Of a stretch of 64,000 nt of DNA, positions 60,136 to 64,000 are shown one piece after another. Source of the stretch: Fulvia fulva (Eukaryota > Ascomycota > Dothideomycetes > Mycosphaerellales > Mycosphaerellaceae); contig NC_063013.1 of NCBI RefSeq assembly GCF_020509005.1, positions 4,278,001-4,342,000 of the forward strand. The letters run 5' to 3'. Below the pieces are notes generated by a model, which was not told the DNA's origin, searched no databases, and worked only from the letters and a program-made list of their open reading frames with translations. Position numbers and translations under genes: made by a program. Position 1 is the stretch's first letter; each line of letters starts with the position of its first letter.

Positions 60136-60222
60136 TATTAAGAACATATAGGCCGTAGGTTAAGCATATAGGTATAGGTGTGTTATATAACTAGATCACG
60201 TGACTAGGGTTTACTAGCCCTA
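60136..60222 (+). repeat. Copia-2 3' LTR, truncated
   Basis: TATTAAGAACATATAGGCCG matches the 5' LTR start, and similarity continues for about 85 bp to ACTAGCC, then stops abruptly. Gypsy-4 or its LTR probably entered here. The remaining 150 bp of this LTR are not seen in the window. Confidence 0.75.
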
Positions 60223-60700
60223 TAACGTTCTTATCCGAACATACTATCGGCTTAGCGCTTAGCTTTATATTTAGAGTTTTCTTAGGTAGCTTTTCTATAT
60301 CTTAGATTTATACTCGCTAAGGTTCTTATATCTAGTAGCTTCTCTTCCTTTTAGCCTTTCTATTAGGTTAAATCAGCCTATAAGTGAATCTCCTAAGCTA
60401 TAAGTCTCTAACTTACGCCTTAGTCGGACCTTAGTACTAAAGCTAAGTAAGGTAACCTTACTAACCTTATCTTAGCTCCTACGAACGGAGCGGGCTACTT
60501 AAACCTTTAGTATAGAGGACACTAACTAACACCCTAATTAAGGCGGTTATTACCTACCGGATTAGTAAGGTTTCGCTACTTATCTAGTCGGAGAGGGCCT
60601 AGCCTATAGTCGCGCCCTAGGTAATAACTACGCGGCTTAGCCTACTAGCCTAAGCGACACCTTTAGGGCCACTTAGGCTATACCCCTAGCTACCCGGTCG
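60223..60700 (+). other. Non-coding stretch, probable Gypsy-4 LTR/leader
   Basis: No readable protein. It lies between the broken Copia-2 LTR and the Gypsy-4 gag, so it is likely to contain the 5' LTR and leader, but the partner LTR would be outside the window and I cannot define edges. Confidence 0.35.
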
Positions 60701-62880
60701 TACCGCCGCCCTGACCGCGATAGCGACGCGGAGATAGATAGGGCGGACTACCTAGACGAAGATAACTTCGGCCTATATAACGAGCTAGCTAGTAGAGGTA
60801 AGGCGCCTAGGATAGGGGATCCCCCTATTCTAAAGTCTAACGCTTAGAACGACGAGTACCTTAACTAGATATTGTCTATTAGAGCCTAGATTAGACTAAA
60901 TAAGAAATAGATTGTCAAACGATACCTTTCCGACCTAGAGAAACTAGAGCTTATTAGTAGCTTTATCGGTAGCGACTTTAACTAGTTATAGTTTAAAGCT
61001 ATCGAAGAAACGCGCCTAAAGCCCCCTTATCTTAGGCACGGCGATTTCGACGATATAATTACGTAGATCTCTAACTTTATAGTCGACCTAGACTATTAGG
61101 AGTAGATCTAGCGTAAGTAGGGGACTACCCGTTAAACTAGAAGTATTAGGACCTTTATTAGGTCGCTTAGGCTAACTAGGAGCCGTATAACTCCCCTACT
61201 AGATAACTTTACTTACCTACATAAGTTTTTAGCCGTCCTAAAGCCCGATATACTAGCTATACTAGACAATCGTAACTTCCGAGCGACTAATATAAATATC
61301 CGCGTCTACTTCTAGTAGGCTATTATAGCCGACTAGCGACTCTATCTTAGCCGCGGAAGAGACTAGAAGCTAGCCGTAATAATGTTAGCCGTCGAGAAGT
61401 TTGTAGACGGAGATACTAAAGCCTTTATAGCTCTCCGGAGCGACTTAGGTAGCTCGGCGCGCGGTAGAGGCCGCGGCGGACGTAGACGCGGGCGAGGCAA
61501 TCGTAGAGACCCCTCCGGGCGCTTAGACGAATACTATAACTATAGTAAGACAGGCCACTTCGCGCGCGACTACTCTAAGCTAAAAAAATAGAGCCTAAGA
61601 CGTCTTAATCGAGGTAGACGTACTTAGGATTATTAGACGCCTCTATACCCCTATCTAGAGAATCCTACTAGGATAGGACGACCCTAGCTACTAAGGGTAA
61701 GGCTTAGTAGACATAAGTAGAAGAGGATAGAGTATTGTCTTTATCTAAAGAAACCGAGTCGGAGACTAAAGAGGAGGTCGACTATACGATAGAGAGGCTA
61801 ATAGCGATAGGCGGAGGGCTCTTTACTATCGATACCCGCCTAGGACCTAATTAGGTTCGGGCTAAGGTTACCCTAGACTACATACCCTTTAAAGTGTACC
61901 TCTTAGCCCGAAAATTGAAGTAACTCCCTCGATCGCTTTTTAGGGACTTACTGCTAGTAAGGATCGTTCTCCTAAACGGTAAGGAGATCATTTCTACTTA
62001 GGGTGTCCTTCTACTATATTAGATTAGTACCTAGTAGGACATAGTCCCCGCTAGAGTTATTGATATAGAAGGATTTGACCTTATCCTAGGCCTTAAGTAG
62101 TTCTAGGAAGTTAACCCTAACGTAAACTAGTAGTCTAGCTCTACTAGACTACGGGACCGGCGTGCCCGGTACTATACGATTAGGTCGTACTCTAAGGTAT
62201 TCGACCTAAAGGACGACGAAGGCGAGCTAGAAATGTTTAACTCTATATATTTAGTAGACTTCGCTATACGATACGAAGGACCCTAGCTCTTCTACTCGCT
62301 TAGGCGACTCCCCGACGATATCCTAGTTAATATCGACTTCGAGGATTACGGCTTAGATAAGGTATACAAACGCCTTATAGCTATAGTAGGGGACCTAGAC
62401 GACGAGTCTTAGCTACCGTAGGTAGGTAACTAGGTCTTCTAGACGTTAGTTAATCTCTTCCTAGAGATCTAGAGAGCTTAGCTCCCGGCTAGACTCCTAC
62501 GGAAGAGAGCTTTCGACTATACTATCCCTACTAGTAACGCTCGACCTATTAACTAGCCCGTATACCGTCTAAACCCTAGTTAGCTTCGAGAATAGGCTCG
62601 CTAGAGCTAGATACTCCTTAATCGCGGACTAATTAAGGTCTCGTCCTTACCCTAGGGATCCCTAGTACTCTTTATCCCTAAGCTAGACGGCTAGTAGCGT
62701 ATATATATCGACTATTACGCCCTAAACGCCGTAACTACTAAAAACGGCTTCCCCCTCCTACGTATCTAGGAGTACGTAGATACGGTCGCGAAGGCTAAAT
62801 ACTTTAGTAAACTAGACCTAGTCTTAGGGTACTAGTAGCTACTAATCGACTTAGCCGACACGTATAAGACTACTTTTAAT
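60701..62880 (+). pseudogene. Gypsy-4 gag, protease and start of RT, RIP-mutated
   Basis: Gag reads from about 60750. The open piece at 61382-61591 has an Arg/Gly-rich run and then YYNYSKTGHFARDY, a C-x2-C-x4-H-x4-C knuckle with each Cys changed to Tyr. The protease end EGFDLILGL lies near 62070. RT begins at about 62490 (ARLLRKRAFDYTI), passes through IDYYALNAVT and FSKLDLVLGY near 62805, and stops after YKTTFN at 62880, where LINE F is inserted. Ambers mark former Trp/Gln codons. Confidence 0.8.
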
Positions 62881-64000
62881 AGATAGATAGATTTGTTATT
62901 CCCCTATTCTAGGACCCTATTCGGCCTATATAGGTATATATCTATTGTTATATACAAAGGGAAACCTAAATAGGTAAAAACCCTTCCCGCCCCCGACTTC
63001 TCCTTATCTAGATTAGCTTTCCCTCTAAACGTACGTAGTCTATATTACTACCCCGTTAGCCCCCGCTCCTAGCCGGTCTCGTCGCGCTACGCCGTATCCT
63101 CTCTTCCTATACTACTCCTACTAGACGGTACTATTCTAGCTAGCCCTTCTCTAGTATCTAGTTCGTAATACGCCGTAGGTCCTTAACGTTATTAAGAAGT
63201 ACCCTAATCGTCCGGTTCCTCGCCTTTACTATCTACTCCCCCCTTCCTAGCGACTACCTCGGATAGACGAGGAGTACGTACCGTACGTTCTAGGAGTAAT
63301 AGCCGTAGGGGTAGCTAGTATTTATATATTCTAGAACCTTTCTCTATAATAGGTACCCCTAGAGGCCGATATGTTTGCTTCGTAGTTAGGTTACTATACT
63401 ACTCTATACCCTCGTAAGGCGGTAGTAGATAAGCTTCGGGGGGTACTTGACCGCGGATTTCGTAGCTAACTATTCCTTAGGTTATCCCGCTAGCTAAGGG
63501 CGTCTACTATACCCTATAACCTAGTTGTTCTACCTCTCTTTCTATAGTTACTCTCTAAACGATTTCTTACCTTCCTATTATATTACTAGCTATTCGTCCC
63601 TTACCCGGTAGTTCGGCTCGTTTCCGGGTCGAACACCCTTATCCGCTAGTACTAATTTGCGGGCCCTTACGACTATACTAGCGATGACCTTTCATACTAG
63701 GTACTATACCGACTTACCTAAGTAGGAGGTCCGTAGTCCCTAGATATATAGATCGATCGGCGGTATAGCGGTCTCGTACTTAAGTATCCTTATTAGTGTC
63801 GACTTATATACCCCGGTGACCTTCCTTAGGCATTAGTTTTAGATCTTCGCTAACGGCGCGACGAGTCCCTTTAATAGGTAGGCCCTCTCGCCTAGGGACT
63901 ATACTTAGCTACTATAGGTAAGGACTAGCCGTATAATAGCCGTATATAGAAGTCGTAACTACCGAAAGTCCGCCCCCTATATAGACGTAGTAAGCCTCTA
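62881..64000 (-). mobile_element. LINE F (family of A/B), RIP-mutated, runs off right edge
   Basis: A (GATA)n tail at the left is followed by the family 3' UTR and the carboxy-terminal part of ORF2, collinear with 4690-5810 of LINE B. It is mutated much more than B (for example GTTATATACAAAG against GTTATGTACAAAG). It interrupts the RT of Gypsy-4 next to CTTTTAATA. The 5' end, and therefore the TSD, is outside the window. Confidence 0.88.

Larger units (their letters stand above)
37333..60222 (+). mobile_element. Copia-2, RIP-mutated, split by Gypsy-3 and LINE D
   Basis: Copia element whose parts can be joined across two insertions: 5' LTR, primer-binding site, gag and protease (37333-39385), integrase (51959-53642), RT and RNase H (58561-60135), and a partial 3' LTR (60136-about 60222). 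The protein text runs continuously over both junctions. Gypsy-3 lies between protease and integrase, and LINE D between integrase and RT. Without inserts it would be about 5.4 kb. The 3' LTR is cut where Gypsy-4 starts, so the TSD cannot be tested. Confidence 0.85.

Noticed and set aside
1..64000. tRNA, rRNA genes or DNA transposons
   Set aside because: I looked for cloverleaf-type sequences, rRNA-like blocks and transposase or terminal inverted repeats and found none that I can support.

Overview
The window looks like a gene-free, repeat-packed block from a filamentous ascomycete (Pezizomycotina). I recognise no host gene. Nearly every base can be assigned to a retrotransposon: Tad1/I-like LINEs with (ATCT)n tails, Metaviridae (Gypsy) and Pseudoviridae (Copia) elements. 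Most of the DNA has almost no CpA/TpG but plenty of TpA and CpG. This is the footprint of repeat-induced point mutation (RIP, CpA to TpA) near saturation, and it turns Gln and Trp codons into amber stops. Two LINE copies, C (40434-45405) and D (53643-58548), are untouched and carry the only long open frames; a third, B (4681-7814), is only partly mutated.

Layout, using my own labels. (1) 1-7905: mutated LINE A (+), interrupted in its 3' UTR by 5'-truncated LINE B (-). (2) 7906-11488: gag-side remnant of a Gypsy element (Gypsy-5, -) holding a 115-bp LINE tail (8196-8310) and a chimeric insert E (10501-10904). (3) 11489-24195: LINE-2 (-), split near its 3' end by complete but mutated Gypsy-1 (11577-18889, -). 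(4) 24196-37332: LINE-3 pieces (-), split by Gypsy-2 (25189-36788, +), which is itself split by Copia-1 (27556-33176, -). (5) 37333-about 60222: Copia-2 (+), split by Gypsy-3 (39386-51954, -), which contains intact LINE C, and split again by LINE D (+). (6) About 60223-64000: Gypsy-4 (+), cut in its RT by LINE F (-), which runs off the window.

Paired LTRs and target-site duplications (TSDs) support most of the nesting: GGGGA for Gypsy-1, TCTAC for Gypsy-2, GTAAC for Copia-1, and 12-15 bp for five LINE insertions. The nesting gives relative ages. The TSD of LINE B already carries RIP changes of its host LINE A, and that of LINE D probably carries those of Copia-2. RIP therefore came before these insertions and may have created their AT-rich landing sites. 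LINE C encodes an intact nucleic-acid-binding ORF1 and an endonuclease/RT ORF2 linked by a TGATG stop-start, so it is the best candidate for a live element that could mobilise tails such as E.

All calls come from reading the sequence by eye. Family names are at superfamily level, and edges of mutated elements without a TSD are approximate.
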